DNA of 64,000 bases from Chitinophagales bacterium (GCA_023957235.1 JAMLHI010000010.1:1-64000), one strand, 5' to 3'. Positions 29,250 through 38,453 are shown, counted from the first letter of the stretch. Numbers and translations: made by a program. The notes: a model not told the origin generated them from the sequence alone.

Positions 29250-29346
29250 ATATTATATTTTTATAACTCTTCGATTTTTATTCAATAATACAAATCTGTG
29301 GATAAAAATTTAAAAAAATGAATTTAGCTTTAATCATTTTCGCTTT

Positions 29347-30009
29347 ATGGAAGAATCTCATCGTCATTATGGGTTAAGACGTAAGCTTGTAAACGTGTTA
29401 AAAACAAAAGGAATTAGTGACCCTGGAGTCCTTGAAGCAATAGGCAAAGTGCCCAGACATGCTTTTCTAGATAAAGCATTCATAGAAACCGCTTATGAAG
29501 ACCGAGCATTCCCGATAGGTGAAGGTCAGACTATTTCACATCCCTATACTGTCGCATATCAAACTCAACTTTTGGAGATTCGAAAAGGAGATAGAGTGCT
29601 GGAAATAGGTACTGGTTCCGGATATCAGGCAGCAGTCCTTGCAGAAATGGGTGCTCAAGTATATAGCATTGAACGCATCAAAAAATTATATGACCATACT
29701 AAACCAATATTAAAAAGTTTGAATTATAAAAAAATTATGTGTTTTTACGGTGATGGATTTTTAGGTCTTCCGGATTTAGCTCCTTTTGACAAAATCATCA
29801 TCACTGCTGCTGCACCTGAGATTCCAGAAGATATTTTAAGACAACTCAAAATTGGAGGAATCATCATTATACCTTATGGTGAAGGAGAAAAGCAACTGAT
29901 GCTCAAAATTACTAGAAAAGGTGACTTTCAATTTGAACAAGAAACCTTGGATACTTTCAGCTTTGTTCCAATGTTAAAAGGCACTAAAGAAAAAGCAATT
30001 AAAAAATAA
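29347..30009 (+). CDS. pcm: Protein-L-isoaspartate O-methyltransferase
   Basis: A 220-residue class I methyltransferase that repairs isoaspartyl residues in damaged proteins with S-adenosylmethionine. It has the SAM-binding motif LEIGTGSGYQAAVLAEMG (85-102), the upstream substrate block EGQTISHPYTVAYQTQLL (59-76), and IITAAAPEIPEDIL (about 151-164). Length is normal. It diverges from the phosphohexomutase gene (97 bases apart) and is followed by a lipoprotein gene on the same strand. Confidence 0.95.
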   Translation: MEESHRHYGLRRKLVNVLKTKGISDPGVLEAIGKVPRHAFLDKAFIETAYEDRAFPIGEGQTISHPYTVAYQTQLLEIRKGDRVLEIGTGSGYQAAVLAEMGAQVYSIERIKKLYDHTKPILKSLNYKKIMCFYGDGFLGLPDLAPFDKIIITAAAPEIPEDILRQLKIGGIIIIPYGEGEKQLMLKITRKGDFQFEQETLDTFSFVPMLKGTKEKAIKK

Positions 30010-30067
30010 GAGAGCTAATAATTTATAGTTTTTGATTACGTTTGTATCATTAAAGCTTATCTTACTT

Positions 30068-30652
30068 ATGAAATGGTTTAAATATTTTTTAGTTATCACA
30101 GTTTTGACATCTAGCCTTATCTCCTGTAGAAAAGGTCCAGAAGACCCTTTATTATCACTTACCACTCGTAAAAATAGAATTTCTAAAAACTGGAAAGCCT
30201 ATTCTTACAAAATAGACGGAGTTGAGCTAATTCAATCTTATCAATCACAGAATTATAATATTTCTGGATGTGGCAAGCAAGTCATCAATACTTCTGTTAA
30301 GAAAGATATTTTATTAAGATTAACCAAGAACGGCAGTTATAAAGACTCCTATTTGACTGTTACGATTGATTCATCTAGTATTTCAAGTACAGAAGAAAGT
30401 TGTAATTTATATAACTATATCAATACTGACACTGATCTCAAAACACATACAGGAATTTGGAATTTTGCTGGTGGTACAAACAATACTTCTAATAGAGAGC
30501 AATTGCTTATTTATCAAGAAGAAACCAAAGAAGGTGTGTTGTGGGATATCATCAGATTGGCAAGTGATGAACTGAAGCTCCAAAGAAAATATATATTACC
30601 AGGAGCATCTTCTTTCACAATTGAAGAAATCGCTCTATATCCTGAGAAATAA
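30068..30652 (+). CDS. Hypothetical lipoprotein
   Basis: A 194-residue lipoprotein (MKWFKYFLVITVLTSSLISC, lipobox LISC) with start at ATG 30068. An ATT at 30032 would only add an implausible extra N-terminus. The mature part (ISKNWKAYSYKIDGVEL, THTGIWNFAGG, LLIYQEETKEGVLWDIIRLASDEL) has the pattern of small secreted beta-rich Bacteroidota proteins that resemble lipocalin-like domains (W near the start, repeated strands). No function is known. A bidirectional terminator lies immediately downstream. Confidence 0.75.
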   Translation: MKWFKYFLVITVLTSSLISCRKGPEDPLLSLTTRKNRISKNWKAYSYKIDGVELIQSYQSQNYNISGCGKQVINTSVKKDILLRLTKNGSYKDSYLTVTIDSSSISSTEESCNLYNYINTDTDLKTHTGIWNFAGGTNNTSNREQLLIYQEETKEGVLWDIIRLASDELKLQRKYILPGASSFTIEEIALYPEK

Positions 30653-30678
30653 AAAAGGGGCAACAATGCCCCTTTTTT
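30651..30678. terminator. Bidirectional terminator
   Basis: AAAAAAGGGGC, 6-base loop AACAAT, then GCCCC followed by a T run. An A run precedes and a T run follows, so it works on both strands and separates the lipoprotein gene (plus) from lipA (minus). Confidence 0.92.
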
Positions 30679-30688
30679 TATTTATATT

Positions 30689-31555
30689 CTAAAACACATG
30701 CTTTTCTGCATGATAAGAAGACCTCACCAAAGGGCCGCTTTCTACATATTTAAAACCCTTTTGAATACCTATCTCTTTATATCTTTTGAACTCATCTGGA
30801 TGTACATATCTATCTACACCCAAGTGCATTTTAGTAGGTTGTAGATATTGTCCCAAAGTTAAGACATCTACTCCCACTCCCAATAAATCATCCATTGCTT
30901 CATAAACCTCATCTTCAGTCTCTCCACAACCCAGCATAATTCCAGTTTTGGTTCTTTTACCATACTCTTTAATCCTTCGCAATTCTTCAAGGCTTCTTTC
31001 ATACTTCGCCTGAATACGGACTTTTCTGTAAAGCCTTTTGACAGTTTCCATATTATGACTCACTACTTCCTGACCTGCAGAAATCATCAATTCTAAAGCG
31101 TCCCAATCTGATCTAACATCAGGTATTAAAGTTTCAATAGTTGTACTAGGACAGAGTTCTTTTATAGCTATAATAGTATTGTACCAAATTCTCGCTCCTT
31201 TATCAGGAAGTTCATCTCTGTTGACAGATGTAATAACTGCATGTTTTACTCCCATTTTTTGGATAGCCTTGGCCACACGGGTAGGCTCTTCTTCATCCAA
31301 TTCTTGAGGTCGCCCTGTCGCCACAGCACAAAATGAACAAGAACGAGTACAGACATTGCCCAAAATCATGAATGTAGCGGTTCCAGCACCCCAACATTCA
31401 CCCATATTAGGACAATTACCACTTTGACAAATTGTATGCAACTTGTGAGTATCTACGATAGATTTTACCTTTCTATATTCTTCTCCAATAGGAATTCTAA
31501 CTTTCAGCCACTCTGGCTTTCTATTGGCTAGTTTTCCTGAAACATCCACTTCCAT
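30689..31555 (-). CDS. lipA: Lipoyl synthase
   Basis: A 288-residue radical SAM enzyme that inserts two sulphurs into octanoyl groups on lipoyl domains. It has the auxiliary-cluster cysteines C43-x4-C48-x5-C54 and the radical SAM cluster C69-x3-C73-x2-C76 (CTRSCSFC), and ends with the family RSSYHAE motif that supplies an Arg/Ser ligand region. It is of normal length. It ends 37 bases from the convergent lipoprotein gene behind a shared terminator, and starts 5 bases from the stop of the next gene upstream, suggesting cotranscription. Confidence 0.97.
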   Translation of the reverse strand: MEVDVSGKLANRKPEWLKVRIPIGEEYRKVKSIVDTHKLHTICQSGNCPNMGECWGAGTATFMILGNVCTRSCSFCAVATGRPQELDEEEPTRVAKAIQKMGVKHAVITSVNRDELPDKGARIWYNTIIAIKELCPSTTIETLIPDVRSDWDALELMISAGQEVVSHNMETVKRLYRKVRIQAKYERSLEELRRIKEYGKRTKTGIMLGCGETEDEVYEAMDDLLGVGVDVLTLGQYLQPTKMHLGVDRYVHPDEFKRYKEIGIQKGFKYVESGPLVRSSYHAEKHVF

Positions 31556-31559
31556 TATC

Positions 31560-32342
31560 TTACTTTTTTTTACCTAAACTTATTCCTACATAAGCATTTA
31601 GAAACAAAAATTTATTTTTCTCACTCACCATAATAGGTACTTTACCTATATACGTATCCACACTCAAGCCTATATCCACCGCCTTAATCATATTGACATT
31701 ATTAGACCAATCAAACTCCATTCCTGTCTTAAAGTGCAAACCAGGTTTCAGTTTCAATTTCCACCCAACGCCAAATCCAGCAGCTCCAATAATATAATCA
31801 TAGTCTGTAAACTTATTATTGACTTGTGGATCATAGCCTACTACTTCATAGTATGTACACCTATCATCACCACAAACTCTCAAAAAATAGGGCTTTAAAA
31901 TTCCTAATGTAACACCTCCAGCATAATAATAATTAATCATCACTCCATTTTTTTTGGCTTTCTCAGCCAATAGAAACTTCTGGCCCATTGCAACATGTAA
32001 GGCAATTAAGGTGTTTTGCTTCCCATAATTAAATGGTTTGATGCCATTGTTATTAAACCAACCTGAATAAGGATCTTTATTTTGTTTGACTTGTTTAGGA
32101 TGTTTGTATAAACCTAAATCAAATTGATAAATTATCTTTTTAAAATAGTTTTTACTTTTAGAATATTCTCCTCCTATTTGCCATCCATCACTTCTTAATC
32201 TAAAATTACCTGCCCATGAACTAGTATAAATCAGCTCTTTAGAGACCCCATTCTTCCATTTAGATGAAGCAGGTTGTTCCTGAGCAATCAAAATTACTAT
32301 AGGCATTAAAAGTACTATGGTGAATAAGGTTCGAAATTTCAT
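31560..32342 (-). CDS. Outer membrane beta-barrel-like protein
   Basis: A 260-residue exported protein (signal peptide cleavage near residue 20, LIAQE). The pattern of alternating aromatic strands and loops ([69 protein letters not shown]) fits an outer membrane barrel with a C-terminal strand. A cysteine pair ([10 protein letters not shown]) may be a disulfide. I recall proteins of this type as conserved hypotheticals adjacent to lipA in some Bacteroidota, without known function. Confidence 0.68.
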   Translation of the reverse strand: MKFRTLFTIVLLMPIVILIAQEQPASSKWKNGVSKELIYTSSWAGNFRLRSDGWQIGGEYSKSKNYFKKIIYQFDLGLYKHPKQVKQNKDPYSGWFNNNGIKPFNYGKQNTLIALHVAMGQKFLLAEKAKKNGVMINYYYAGGVTLGILKPYFLRVCGDDRCTYYEVVGYDPQVNNKFTDYDYIIGAAGFGVGWKLKLKPGLHFKTGMEFDWSNNVNMIKAVDIGLSVDTYIGKVPIMVSEKNKFLFLNAYVGISLGKKK

Positions 32343-32398
32343 CTCCTGCTTATTATCAATTTCAAGTCAGATTAAATCTTATTTCAATGAATAAACTT

Positions 32399-32722
32399 CT
32401 ATTTCATTTGTTCGGCAACTTCAAGGGCATTAATTGCAGTATGAGAAGCATCATAACAGACCTTACCCTTTTTAAAAACTATGATTTGTGGTGATTCATG
32501 GACTACTCCACTTTCTGTTGCTATCCAATTTGACAATGCCCTATGGTTTAATAAATCTAAATAATAAACTGGAGCATCAGATTGCCACTCTCTTTCCAAC
32601 CTATTTTTGACCATTGAGCTTATAGAGCAACGAGTACTATGTTTGAACACAGCAAAAGTCACATTTGAATCTAAGAGTTCTTTAAGTTGACTTTCCTGAT
32701 TGACTTCTATCCAATTTATCAT
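32399..32722 (-). CDS. ytxJ: Bacilliredoxin-like protein YtxJ
   Basis: A 107-residue thioredoxin-fold protein with one conserved cysteine in KHSTRCSISSMV (Cys32), YYLDLLNHRALSNWI (about 54-68) and HESPQIIVFKKGK (about 75-87). It matches YtxJ, the monothiol bacilliredoxin-like protein of bacillithiol-using bacteria. By family knowledge it would remove bacillithiol from protein thiols. It implies that the organism makes bacillithiol, but the synthesis genes are not in this window. A tiny lipoprotein gene lies just upstream on the same strand. Confidence 0.85.
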   Translation of the reverse strand: MINWIEVNQESQLKELLDSNVTFAVFKHSTRCSISSMVKNRLEREWQSDAPVYYLDLLNHRALSNWIATESGVVHESPQIIVFKKGKVCYDASHTAINALEVAEQMK

Positions 32723-32726
32723 AGCA

Positions 32727-32861
32727 TTATTTTAATGCCACCATTTCTTGTCCTTGATTAGCTTGGCTAAAAGTAGGGCATCCAACGTTTTTACGGCTAC
32801 AACTAATTGAAGCTAAAAATGTCATTGCTAAAACTGCAACAAATAATTTTCTTTTGAACAT
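32727..32861 (-). CDS. Small 44-residue lipoprotein
   Basis: ATG at 32861 gives MFKRKLFVAVLAMTFLASISC, a clear lipoprotein signal, then a short tail SRKNVGCPTFSQANQGQEM with one further cysteine. The coding length is only 45 codons. The ORF is close to ytxJ (it ends 4 bases before the ytxJ ATG at 32722). The VGCPTF motif looks conserved in small Bacteroidota lipoproteins, but I do not know its function. Confidence 0.6.
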   Translation of the reverse strand: MFKRKLFVAVLAMTFLASISCSRKNVGCPTFSQANQGQEMVALK

Positions 32862-32914
32862 AATTTCTCTTTTTTTTGAATAATAATGTAAAACTAATAA
32901 ATATCTTGTGTTCT

Positions 32915-34276
32915 ATGACAGTTAAAAATTATCATTTTATTGCAATAGGTGGAGCAGTGATGCATCAATTGGCTTTACACCTTCTCAATAGTGGGCATCA
33001 TATCACTGGATCTGATGATGCAATTTTTAATCCTGCATACAATAATTTGAGCCAACATGGTATTTTACCCAATAAAATGGGTTGGTTTCCAGAACGTATC
33101 CATTCTGATTTGGATGCTGTTATTTTAGGTATGCATGCCCAAAAGGACAACCCCGAATTACTAAAAGCACAACAGTTGGGTGTAAAAATTTATTCTTTTC
33201 CAGAATTTATTTATGAGCATTCTAAAGATAAAAAAAGAATAGTCATTGCAGGAAGTCATGGAAAAACAACTACAACTTCGATGATAATGCATGTCCTAAA
33301 ATCATTAGGAAAAGATTTTGATTACTTAGTAGGTGCTCAGATAGAAGGTTTTGATTATGTTGTCAAAACATCCAATGACGCACCATTTATTATTATTGAA
33401 GGAGATGAATATCTTACATCGCCCTTGGATTTAAGATCTAAATTTTTGCATTACCACCCACATATTGCGGTAGTTACAGGTATAGCGTGGGACCATATCA
33501 ATGTTTTCCCTACATTTTCAGAATATATAGAAACATTTCGCAAGTTTTTTCATTTGGTAAAAGATAAAATATTTTTCTACTATCAAGACGAAGAATTAAA
33601 GAAATTGGCTAGTGAGGAAGGTGTTCAAGATATATTTCCTTACTATCCACTAGATACTCAATTAAAAAACAACATGGTTTCTGTTGTATATCAAAATCAA
33701 GAATTTCCTATCCAAATATTTGGCGAGCATAATATGGCAAACATGAGCGCTGCTCTTCATGTATGTCAAGAACTGGGAGTTTCTTCAGAAGATTTTTTCA
33801 AACAAATCTATAGTTTTAAAGGAGCAGCAAAAAGGTTAGAATTACTTTATGACAATCCTAATTCAAACATCACTATTTATAAAGACTTTGCTCATGCCCC
33901 ATCAAAAGTCAGGGCAACAGTAGAAGCAATAAGATGTAGATATCCTGAAAGAAAGCTCATCTTAGCTTTAGAATTACATACTTATAGCAGTCTGCAAAAA
34001 GATTTTATTATCCAATACAAAAACTCATTGAACCTAGGGAATCTTGCATGTGTATATATTGACAATGAGGCTTTGAAATTAAAAAAGAAAGATGCTATCG
34101 AAGCAGACTGGCTAAAAGAACAATTTGGCAGAGAAGACTTATACATCCCTTCAAGTCCAGAAGACATTCAAGTTTGGATTCAAAATCAAATCCAAAATAA
34201 TACAGTTATACTATTGATGAGTTCTGGTCATTGGGGTGGACTTGAATTAAAAAATCTATATTCTTCAATAAATTAA
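32915..34276 (+). CDS. mpl: Mpl-like UDP-MurNAc:tripeptide ligase
   Basis: A 453-residue Mur ligase from ATG 32915 (a TTG at 32876 would add unlikely residues). The N-terminal domain reads HFIAIGGAVMHQLALHLLNSGHHITGSDD. Next come the ATP loop GSHGKTTTTSM, EGDEYLTSP, AWDHINVFPTF, and a C-terminal domain (FKGAAKRLELL, KDFAHAPSKVRATVEA). This matches the Bacteroidota Mpl-like peptidoglycan synthetase, which ligates recycled murein tripeptide to UDP-MurNAc. MurC is the close alternative, but the GVVKAI/HGK spacing and the DHINVFPT block favour Mpl. Peptidoglycan recycling is the likely role. It diverges from the lipoprotein-ytxJ genes. Confidence 0.85.
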   Translation: MTVKNYHFIAIGGAVMHQLALHLLNSGHHITGSDDAIFNPAYNNLSQHGILPNKMGWFPERIHSDLDAVILGMHAQKDNPELLKAQQLGVKIYSFPEFIYEHSKDKKRIVIAGSHGKTTTTSMIMHVLKSLGKDFDYLVGAQIEGFDYVVKTSNDAPFIIIEGDEYLTSPLDLRSKFLHYHPHIAVVTGIAWDHINVFPTFSEYIETFRKFFHLVKDKIFFYYQDEELKKLASEEGVQDIFPYYPLDTQLKNNMVSVVYQNQEFPIQIFGEHNMANMSAALHVCQELGVSSEDFFKQIYSFKGAAKRLELLYDNPNSNITIYKDFAHAPSKVRATVEAIRCRYPERKLILALELHTYSSLQKDFIIQYKNSLNLGNLACVYIDNEALKLKKKDAIEADWLKEQFGREDLYIPSSPEDIQVWIQNQIQNNTVILLMSSGHWGGLELKNLYSSIN

Positions 34277-34323
34277 TTTGTTTTAACTTTACTCTAGGAG
34301 ATTTTTTATTTTCTTTGTAGTTG

Positions 34324-35064
34324 ATGAGTAGAGTACTGGTCATAATACCCACTTATAATGAGATAGAAAATATTTCTCTTATTATTCAAGCCATTCATGA
34401 GCTTCCTCATCCGTTTGACATTTTGATTATTGATGACAATTCTCCTGATGGGACATCTCTGAAGGTGAAAGAAATTCAAAAAAGTGAGCCATACGTGTAC
34501 TTATTAGAGCGAAGTGGAAAGCTTGGATTGGGTACAGCTTACATCCTTGGATTCAGATGGGCAATAGAACAACAATACGATTATATTTTTGAAATGGATG
34601 CAGATTTTTCTCATGATCCTAATGCATTAATTCCATTACTTAATGCCTGCAAAGATGGAGCAGATATGTCAGTAGGGTCAAGATATATTCGTGGAGGAAA
34701 AGTTGTCAACTGGCCTAAGAATAGAATCTTAATGTCTTATTTTGCATCTATTTATGTCAGAATAATCACTTGGTTGCCAGTGGCAGATACTACAGGTGGA
34801 TTTGTGTGTTACAAGAGAGCCACTTTAGAAGGGATTAATTTGGATAGAATTTCATTTGTAGGATATGCTTTTCAGATTGAAATGAAATATGCAGTTTGGT
34901 CTAGTGGTTTTAAAATCAAAGAAGTACCTATTACATTTAAAGACAGGATATTAGGATTATCCAAAATGTCCACTAAGATATTTAAAGAAGCCTTTTGGGG
35001 AGTATTACAAATCAGGAAAAACACACTCTTCTCCCGAAACTATTATAAAACACTCAAAAAATAA
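34324..35064 (+). CDS. Glycosyltransferase family 2, polyprenol monophosphomannose synthase-like
   Basis: A 246-residue GT2 enzyme without membrane helices at the C-terminus. It has IIPTYNEIENI (8-18), IDDNSPDGT, KLGLGTAYILGF, MDADFSHDP (the DxD metal-binding motif), GSRYIRGGKVVNW, and RISFVGYAFQIEM. This set matches dolichol/polyprenol-phosphate mannosyltransferase-like proteins, which transfer a sugar from a nucleotide donor to polyprenyl phosphate. The donor may be GDP-mannose, but UDP-glucose is possible. The TTG at 34321 sits directly before the ATG; the ATG is preferred. It is 47 bases downstream of the mpl stop, in a possible operon. Confidence 0.88.
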   Translation: MSRVLVIIPTYNEIENISLIIQAIHELPHPFDILIIDDNSPDGTSLKVKEIQKSEPYVYLLERSGKLGLGTAYILGFRWAIEQQYDYIFEMDADFSHDPNALIPLLNACKDGADMSVGSRYIRGGKVVNWPKNRILMSYFASIYVRIITWLPVADTTGGFVCYKRATLEGINLDRISFVGYAFQIEMKYAVWSSGFKIKEVPITFKDRILGLSKMSTKIFKEAFWGVLQIRKNTLFSRNYYKTLKK

Positions 35065-35089
35065 GGCCATCTTTTTGAGATGACCTTAT
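35061..35089. terminator. Bidirectional terminator
   Basis: A 12-bp imperfect stem, ATAAGGCCATCT and AGATGACCTTAT, with a single C-A mismatch. The A-rich left side and T-rich right side serve the GT2 gene (plus) and the META gene (minus), which converge here. Confidence 0.75.
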
Positions 35090-35101
35090 TCCATTTATTT
35101 A

Positions 35102-35569
35102 TTACTTTTTTACTTTTATAAATTTCAAAACTGGAGCCATTCTAGCTTTTGTCAAAACCATTTCTGAACCGTTATACACAATATAGGTGTCCAATGTAGG
35201 CAATACTTCACTAACAATACCTTCTAGAGTCATATTAGGGCAAGCCATCATGGTGGACATTGCAGTTCCAAATTCAATTCTGTCACCTTCTCTTAACTTG
35301 TATGAACCATTCAAGATATTACAACCCGCATTCCCGTGAAATCTATTTTCTTTAGAATCAAATGTAAATATGGGCTTTTTCATTTGTTCACCATATTCTG
35401 CAATAGGTTTTCCCATTGCTTCCACTAATTGCCATTCAATATTTTCAAATTCATTTGTAGATACAGAACTTGATTTTTCAACTACATTTTCAGTAATTTT
35501 TCCAGGACCTTTGCATGATACAGCGATAAATATAGCCATCATCAAAAGGATTTGTTTGCAAATATTCAT
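35102..35569 (-). CDS. META domain lipoprotein (HslJ-like)
   Basis: A 155-residue lipoprotein if started at ATG 35569 (MNICKQILLMMAIFIAVSC, lipobox). An ATG at 35596 would add 9 residues before the signal and is less likely. The mature part is a META domain: IEWQLVEAMGKPI, FTFDSKENRFHGNAGCNILNGSY and MSTMMACPNMTLE, the conserved Gly-Cys-Asn and ACP motifs of the HslJ family. It is a periplasmic or outer membrane protein linked in E. coli to novobiocin resistance. The function here is not known. Confidence 0.88.
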   Translation of the reverse strand: MNICKQILLMMAIFIAVSCKGPGKITENVVEKSSSVSTNEFENIEWQLVEAMGKPIAEYGEQMKKPIFTFDSKENRFHGNAGCNILNGSYKLREGDRIEFGTAMSTMMACPNMTLEGIVSEVLPTLDTYIVYNGSEMVLTKARMAPVLKFIKVKK

Positions 35570-35607
35570 ATTACACATTTTGCAGCAATTGACCAAAATT
35601 TATGCCA

Positions 35608-36735
35608 TTATAAGTATTGGGCACTTTGTATTATTGTTACTAGAACATCATCTATCCATACTTCTGATGCTAGACCACTCACCCCAAAGCCAAATAAATT
35701 GCCCTTGAGCCCCTCAAATTTCAAGTTGTCTATCAATCTTCCATTGATAAATATATAATAAAAAGCACCTGATTTACGGATAACTATTTCATTATAAACA
35801 TCATTATAAATATTCACATCAGACTTAGCAACAACTACCCCATGAGAAACTTGACCAATAGATGTATATCCATCCTGATTAACAATAATAGCATACATAT
35901 CTTTCAAACTACTTCCTCCCCAATAAAAAGACATCATTCCTGAATTTCCTCCTGGGATAACCATATTGGTTTTGATTTCAAAATCAACACTATCAGGAAT
36001 ATTGACATTAAATGGAATAGTATAAGTACCTCTTTCATAGCTTTCCAGCTCTAAATGTCCATCTACCACCCATCTCCTTACAACTGAATTAGCACCTAAC
36101 GACCAATCTTTATACTTAACACTGTCTATTCTCAATTGCTGATCATCAACAATAGTATCATCTTGATGAAAATTTTCAAAATCATCATAAAATAAAGTAT
36201 CCAATACCTGATATGGCTTCAAATAACTCTCTGTAACTTGAGCCCAAGCAGGCTTATCAGCCGCAGGGTTAAATAATTCATCTAGATAGTACTCCCGTTT
36301 AAAATAGTTAAGTACTGCTCCATAAATCGTCTCTCCAGATGGTTTCATAATACTTGCAAAATTACCATTCATCAAAGTGTCTGGGTTATGCCCTCTATTC
36401 AGAATACAATGACAGAGCTCATGAAAAACTAATTGCTCTTTTGAAATATCAGAAGCCCGCCAATTGGGACTTGTGGTATCAATAAAAATTATCGGAGTAT
36501 GTCCATATCTCTTTCTGCATAGACCAGCTGCATGAATCTTTGCAGTAACGATATTGTACTTATAAGTGATAATGAGGTCATCTATCACCAGCCGATGCCC
36601 TCGTTTATTGGCCTCTACTAAAAAAGTAGAAACTAGTGGTTGAATATCATTGGGAACATCATATACTTTCACTCTTCTATCTTGGCAAGAAAGACAAAAA
36701 ATGCCTATTATTAGAAGACAGAAAAGGTGACGCAC
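35608..36735 (-). CDS. Zinc-metalloprotease-like lipoprotein with LamG-like domain
   Basis: A 375-residue lipoprotein (MRHLFCLLIIGIFCLSC). The N-terminal half has a metzincin-like zinc motif HELCHC and a following His (H105-E106-x2-H109, His116 in ILNRGH), with the TLMN and SIMKPSG blocks often seen in Bacteroidota putative zinc metallopeptidases. The C-terminal half (about 180-375) is an all-beta domain, FDDFENFHQDDTIVDDQQ then EIVIRKSGAFYYIFINGRLI, resembling a LamG/concanavalin-like fold. A surface metallopeptidase with a ligand-binding tail is the best reading. The next gene upstream ends 4 bases away. Confidence 0.72.
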   Translation of the reverse strand: MRHLFCLLIIGIFCLSCQDRRVKVYDVPNDIQPLVSTFLVEANKRGHRLVIDDLIITYKYNIVTAKIHAAGLCRKRYGHTPIIFIDTTSPNWRASDISKEQLVFHELCHCILNRGHNPDTLMNGNFASIMKPSGETIYGAVLNYFKREYYLDELFNPAADKPAWAQVTESYLKPYQVLDTLFYDDFENFHQDDTIVDDQQLRIDSVKYKDWSLGANSVVRRWVVDGHLELESYERGTYTIPFNVNIPDSVDFEIKTNMVIPGGNSGMMSFYWGGSSLKDMYAIIVNQDGYTSIGQVSHGVVVAKSDVNIYNDVYNEIVIRKSGAFYYIFINGRLIDNLKFEGLKGNLFGFGVSGLASEVWIDDVLVTIIQSAQYL

Positions 36736-36739
36736 AATA

Positions 36740-37402
36740 CTACAAATTCATACAAATATCCTGCCTTTCTATAAAAAAATGAGGATAATATTCTTTTAAT
36801 GCTTGTACATACATATCATGAGGCACATCATGACAAGTCCCATAGTCGTGAAGGTATTCCATGAATTCACTTCCATTTGGCGAATATTGCTGAAAAATAG
36901 AGTCATCAATTCCATTAAATTCCAATACTGCAACACCAGTTTTCTCGCACAACTCTTTATTAAATGCAGGAGTAGCTTTAACCCATTTATTATTGAGATA
37001 AACCTCACTGCATGCATGATAAGCCAAAACATCTGTTTTCAACAAATCATAATATTTTTCTACTCCGATATGATTTCTCACATTAAAAAAGTGAAATCTA
37101 CTTGGTATTCCAACAACTCTCAAAACTGCATTATACAAACAAGCTTTTTCTGTACAATAGCCCTGTCGAGATGATCTATTCAGAAGTGTACTAGCTTTCA
37201 ATTCATAATGATGTAGATTAATATTATATGGATTGTATCGAAAATCATCTCTTACAGCCAAATACAAAAGAATTGCTTGTTTTAAAGGATCCTTTTCATC
37301 TTTTACTATATTATGTGCATAATCAATCACATCAGGATGATTACTATCTACAAAATAAGTTGGAAGTAAATAAATTTCCAAACCTAAATTATCTTCTTTC
37401 AT
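36740..37402 (-). CDS. Transglutaminase-like domain protein
   Basis: A 220-residue cytoplasmic-type protein with no signal peptide. It holds the transglutaminase-like core with catalytic-position Cys83 in QGYCTEKACLYNAVLR, and His129 in YHACSEVYLNNKW; the expected third residue appears in WVKATPAFN, where Thr replaces the usual Asp. This variant with WVKATPAF is found in known prokaryotic families. It could cleave or cross-link peptides, or act in non-catalytic binding. It ends 4 bases before the zinc-metalloprotease-like gene on the same strand, so they are probably coexpressed. Confidence 0.8.
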   Translation of the reverse strand: MKEDNLGLEIYLLPTYFVDSNHPDVIDYAHNIVKDEKDPLKQAILLYLAVRDDFRYNPYNINLHHYELKASTLLNRSSRQGYCTEKACLYNAVLRVVGIPSRFHFFNVRNHIGVEKYYDLLKTDVLAYHACSEVYLNNKWVKATPAFNKELCEKTGVAVLEFNGIDDSIFQQYSPNGSEFMEYLHDYGTCHDVPHDMYVQALKEYYPHFFIERQDICMNL

Positions 37403-37511
37403 TTTTCAAAGATACTATATAAGAGCTAATGAAAAAGCAAAAAACAACTCCTAAAATAAGCTAAATCAACAAGTTTATATAAAATAAATTCGTTCAAAAA
37501 CGTTCATTCTG

Positions 37512-37519
37512 TATATTTG
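37512..37519 (+). promoter_or_regulatory. Candidate ftsX promoter -7 element
   Basis: TATATTTG matches TAnnTTTG exactly and lies 19 bases before the ftsX ATG. The A/T-rich region upstream (CGTTCAAAAACG, 37492-37503) may supply the -33 side. It would start the ftsX-ribF transcript. Confidence 0.5.
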
Positions 37520-37538
37520 AAGCAATAAGCAAAGGATT

Positions 37539-38417
37539 ATGTCAAAAGATGTAGAAAGGAAGATACCCAACAAAACCAAACCGACCTTTAGATATGCTAT
37601 TATTAGTGTCACTTTAATACTTTTTTTAGTGGGCTCCTTATTTACTTTATTTTTTGGTGTAAATAAAATTTTAGCTGAGATTAAGGAAAGCATAGAGATT
37701 GAAGTTGAACTCAATCAGGGAATTTCATCTAATGGGATTGATTCTGTCCGACAAGAATTAAATTCAAAATTTTTTATTAATACTATTCAGTTCTATAGTA
37801 AAGAAGAAGCTATCAAAAGTTTTGAAAAAGAATTAAACCAAAATATCATTGATATAGCAGGTTTCAATCCTCTTTATGACGCATATCTTATCACTTTAAA
37901 AAATGAATATTCTGTACAAGATTCTTTAAAAAACATCCAACAAGAACTTCAACAAATTTCAGGAGTAAAAAGTGTGAATTATTCCAATATTGTTATAGAT
38001 CTAGTCAATGCAAATATGAAAAAGGTAAGCACTATTGGACTGATTGCGATAGGTATTTTATTACTTATTGCATATTCTTTGATAGATAGTACTATACGAT
38101 TAATGATGTTTTCTCAAAGATTTATTATTCGGAGTATGCAACTTATCGGTGCAACAAAATCTTTTATCATTAAACCCTTTATTTTAAAAGGTTTATATGC
38201 AGGTATTATCAGTGGAATTTTAGCTGTGTTACTTATTTTTGGAGGAGTTTATTTGATACAAGAAAAATTTCATCTCTTCCAATTAGAAAATTCTGATTAT
38301 GTATATTTATCTATTGCTAGTATTATTTTAATAGCCATAGGAATAGCTATTTGTCTTTTGAGTACCATACTCTCTGTCAATAAGTATCTAAGAACAAAAC
38401 TAGACGAATTATATTAG
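37539..38417 (+). CDS. ftsX: Cell division permease FtsX
   Basis: A 292-residue integral inner membrane protein: a first helix (about 18-40), a periplasmic domain (about 45-155), and three further helices (about 165-185, 217-238, 256-280). The motif IRLMMFSQRFIIRSMQLIGATKSFI is the FtsX permease region. With FtsE it forms an ABC-like complex that activates periplasmic peptidoglycan amidases at division. ftsE is not adjacent, which is usual in Bacteroidota where ftsX leads the uppP-truB-ribF operon. Confidence 0.92.
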   Translation: MSKDVERKIPNKTKPTFRYAIISVTLILFLVGSLFTLFFGVNKILAEIKESIEIEVELNQGISSNGIDSVRQELNSKFFINTIQFYSKEEAIKSFEKELNQNIIDIAGFNPLYDAYLITLKNEYSVQDSLKNIQQELQQISGVKSVNYSNIVIDLVNANMKKVSTIGLIAIGILLLIAYSLIDSTIRLMMFSQRFIIRSMQLIGATKSFIIKPFILKGLYAGIISGILAVLLIFGGVYLIQEKFHLFQLENSDYVYLSIASIILIAIGIAICLLSTILSVNKYLRTKLDELY

Positions 38418-38438
38418 TTAACATGAAGCATTTTTAAC

Positions 38439-38446
38439 TAAATTTG
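38439..38446 (+). promoter_or_regulatory. Possible internal promoter -7 element
   Basis: TAAATTTG matches TAnnTTTG and lies 7 bases before the ATG of the DUF3098 gene. It is in the 36-base gap after ftsX, so part of the operon may be transcribed separately. Confidence 0.35.
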
Positions 38447-38453
38447 CATTATT

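Noticed and set aside
36803-37174. 123-codon plus-strand ORF opposite the transglutaminase-like gene
   Set aside because: Antisense to a gene with clear catalytic motifs; composition is Ser/Ile/Asn-rich as expected for a shadow.
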